Shown here piece after piece: positions 45,912 to 47,704 of a DNA stretch of 47,704 bases; the first letter of the stretch is position 1; each line of letters begins with the position of its first letter. Where the stretch lies: positions 1 to 47,704 of the forward strand of contig CAMDCI010000002.1 in NCBI GenBank assembly GCA_945889715.1, written 5' to 3'. Source of the DNA: Bifidobacterium breve. GTDB taxonomy: Bacteria > Actinomycetota > Acidimicrobiia > Acidimicrobiales > Ilumatobacteraceae. The notes under the pieces are model-generated. The model was given only the letters and a program-made list of their open reading frames with translations. It searched no databases and was not told the DNA's origin. The translations under genes and the position numbers were made by a program.

Positions 45912-47704
45912 GTGTTCTCACTTTTTGCCGCAGAAGGCGGATGGCAGTCATTTACTCTTAAAGGTGGCGAATGGGCAGTGTTGTGGTTATCCGCAGCATC
46001 AGCGCTCATGGCCCTCGGAGTTGGATTCTTCCTCGTTCGTAAAGTCCTCGCTGAAGATCAGGGTTCGCCCAAGATGCGCGAAATCGCTAAAGCGATCCAG
46101 GATGGTGCTCTTGCCTATCTCAAGCGTCAATTCAAGACCATTGCGGTGATCTTGGTGCCCCTGGCAGTCATCGTCTTTGTGACATCGACCAAGATCCTTA
46201 AGCCCGATGATTCGGTCGCCTTATCGTTTGGCCAAGCTGGATTGTGGCGCACCATCGCCTTCATCTTGGGCTGTGGAGCCTCAGGTCTCACGGGCTACAT
46301 CGGTATGACCTTGGCAACTCAAGGAAACGTCCGTACCGCCGCCGCCGCTCTCAGTGGCAGCATGCCCCGAGCCCTCACCGTGGCCTTCCGCACGGGTGGC
46401 GTGGCTGGTATGTTCACCGTCGGTCTTGGTCTTCTTGGTGCCACTGGCATCATCATGGCTTTCCAGAACACCTCGTCTGTGATCCTCATCGGCTTCGGCT
46501 TCGGTGGATCGTTGTTGGCGTTGTTCCTTCGAGTTGGTGGAGGAATCTTCACCAAGGCTGCCGACGTCGGCGCCGACTTGGTGGGCAAGGTCGAAGCAGG
46601 TATTCCTGAAGACGATCCCCGTAACCCCGCAACCATCGCCGACAATGTGGGCGACAATGTGGGTGACTGCGCCGGTATGGCCGCTGACCTCTTCGAGAGT
46701 TACGAAGTCACCTTGGTGGCCTCGATCATTCTCGGTGTGGCTGCGTTCAACTCAATTGGTCTCAACCCCGCCCTCGGTTTGGTGTTCCCCTTGGCCTGTC
46801 GTGCCATCGGTGTGATCGCCTCAATCTTCGGCGTGTTTGCTGTCAAGGCAAAAGATGATGAAACCGATGCCTTGAAGCCAATCAACCGTGGCTTCTTAGT
46901 GGCAGGCGTGATCACTTTGCTCGGAACTCTGGCTCTCGCATTGACTTACGTTGGTAACGATAAGGGTGTGCTTGACAGCGAAGGAAAAGTTCGCCTCTTG
47001 AGTGGCGCCGGCTGGCGCGTCTTTGGTGCTGTGGCAATTGGTTTGATCCTGGCGCAGTTGGTCAGTCGTCTGACCGAGTACTACACCAGCACGCATTACC
47101 GACCAGTGCAAGAAATTGCTGAGTCCTCGCAAACTGGTCCTGCCACTGTTGTTTTGTCGGGTACCGCCTACGGACTTGAGAGTTCTGTGTACGCCGTGAT
47201 CGCCATCGCTATCGCCATCGGCGCAGCGATCGGTCTTGGTGGCGGAAACCTGACTTTCAGCTTCTACCTAGTCGCCTTATGCGGCATGGGAATGTTGGCC
47301 ACCACTGGAGTCATTGTTTCTGAGGACACCTTTGGTCCAGTCAGTGACAACGCTGCTGGAATCGCTGAAATGTCCGGCGAATTCCACGGTGAGCCAGCAA
47401 AGATCATGGTTGCACTCGACGCTGTCGGTAACACCACCAAGGCAGTGACCAAAGGCTTTGCCATCGGCTCGGCTGTTATTGCTGCCGTGGCTTTGTTTGC
47501 TTCATACATTGAGACAGCTGGTGCAAACTTGAAGGACAAATTGGGCGAGCCACTTGTTGACGGAGTCACAAACCTTGCCGACGGCGTGTTCAAACTGCCT
47601 GAGTTAGCAATCAACGTGGCCGAGCCCAAGGTATTCATCGGTCTGCTGATCGGTGGATCCATTCCGTTCTTGTTCTCGGCATTGGCAATTCGCGCCGTTG
47701 GTCG
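45912..47704 (+). CDS. hppA: Membrane-bound proton-translocating pyrophosphatase, 3' end outside window
   Basis: Own translation from GTG 45912 (RBS AAGGAG): KAADVGADLVGKVEAGIPEDDPRNPATIADNVGDNVGDCAGMAADLFESYEVT, DAVGNTTKAVTKGFAIGSA. Missing from ORF track because open at the edge. Confidence 0.95.
   Translation, partial: MFSLFAAEGGWQSFTLKGGEWAVLWLSAASALMALGVGFFLVRKVLAEDQGSPKMREIAKAIQDGALAYLKRQFKTIAVILVPLAVIVFVTSTKILKPDDSVALSFGQAGLWRTIAFILGCGASGLTGYIGMTLATQGNVRTAAAALSGSMPRALTVAFRTGGVAGMFTVGLGLLGATGIIMAFQNTSSVILIGFGFGGSLLALFLRVGGGIFTKAADVGADLVGKVEAGIPEDDPRNPATIADNVGDNVGDCAGMAADLFESYEVTLVASIILGVAAFNSIGLNPALGLVFPLACRAIGVIASIFGVFAVKAKDDETDALKPINRGFLVAGVITLLGTLALALTYVGNDKGVLDSEGKVRLLSGAGWRVFGAVAIGLILAQLVSRLTEYYTSTHYRPVQEIAESSQTGPATVVLSGTAYGLESSVYAVIAIAIAIGAAIGLGGGNLTFSFYLVALCGMGMLATTGVIVSEDTFGPVSDNAAGIAEMSGEFHGEPAKIMVALDAVGNTTKAVTKGFAIGSAVIAAVALFASYIETAGANLKDKLGEPLVDGVTNLADGVFKLPELAINVAEPKVFIGLLIGGSIPFLFSALAIRAVG

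Overview
Annotated by eye, with no database searches. The 47.7-kb window looks like actinobacterial chromosome, probably Acidimicrobiia-like (lineage is inference). I see no tRNA/rRNA, CRISPR array, IS element or phage gene. About 40 CDSs are supported. The dominant theme, from about 0.35 to 33 kb, is a sterol/bile-acid-type catabolic island. One block, SDR(-)/echA20-ipdA-ipdB-ipdC(+), matches the remembered M. tuberculosis Rv3549c-Rv3553 order for terminal steroid ring degradation. A second block, mcr, fadD19, echA19, ltp3, ltp4 and two DUF35 proteins, matches the side-chain genes around Rv3515c-Rv3523. Also present are a CYP142-like P450, a BaiB-like CoA ligase, a Rieske oxygenase, MaoC, a hotdog thioesterase, SnoaL-like and EthD-like proteins and several SDRs. 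Two paralogous LivK-type lipoproteins with eight conserved cysteines accompany one livHM(fused)-livG-livF importer. Flanks are housekeeping or carbohydrate genes: 5'-partial GH13, MoxR-like ATPase, GH2, sdhCAB and a partial K+-independent-type H+-pyrophosphatase. Most interesting leads: (i) a truncated SDR lacking the cofactor motif and catalytic Lys, overlapping an intact SDR; (ii) two thiolase-fold proteins lacking the nucleophilic Cys, next to an asymmetric DUF35 pair; (iii) a possible sterol-linked Liv importer with cysteine-rich binding lipoproteins; (iv) palindromes in two divergent promoters and upstream of sdhC; (v) a secreted protein with exact 390-nt repeats that stops right after a DTR motif.
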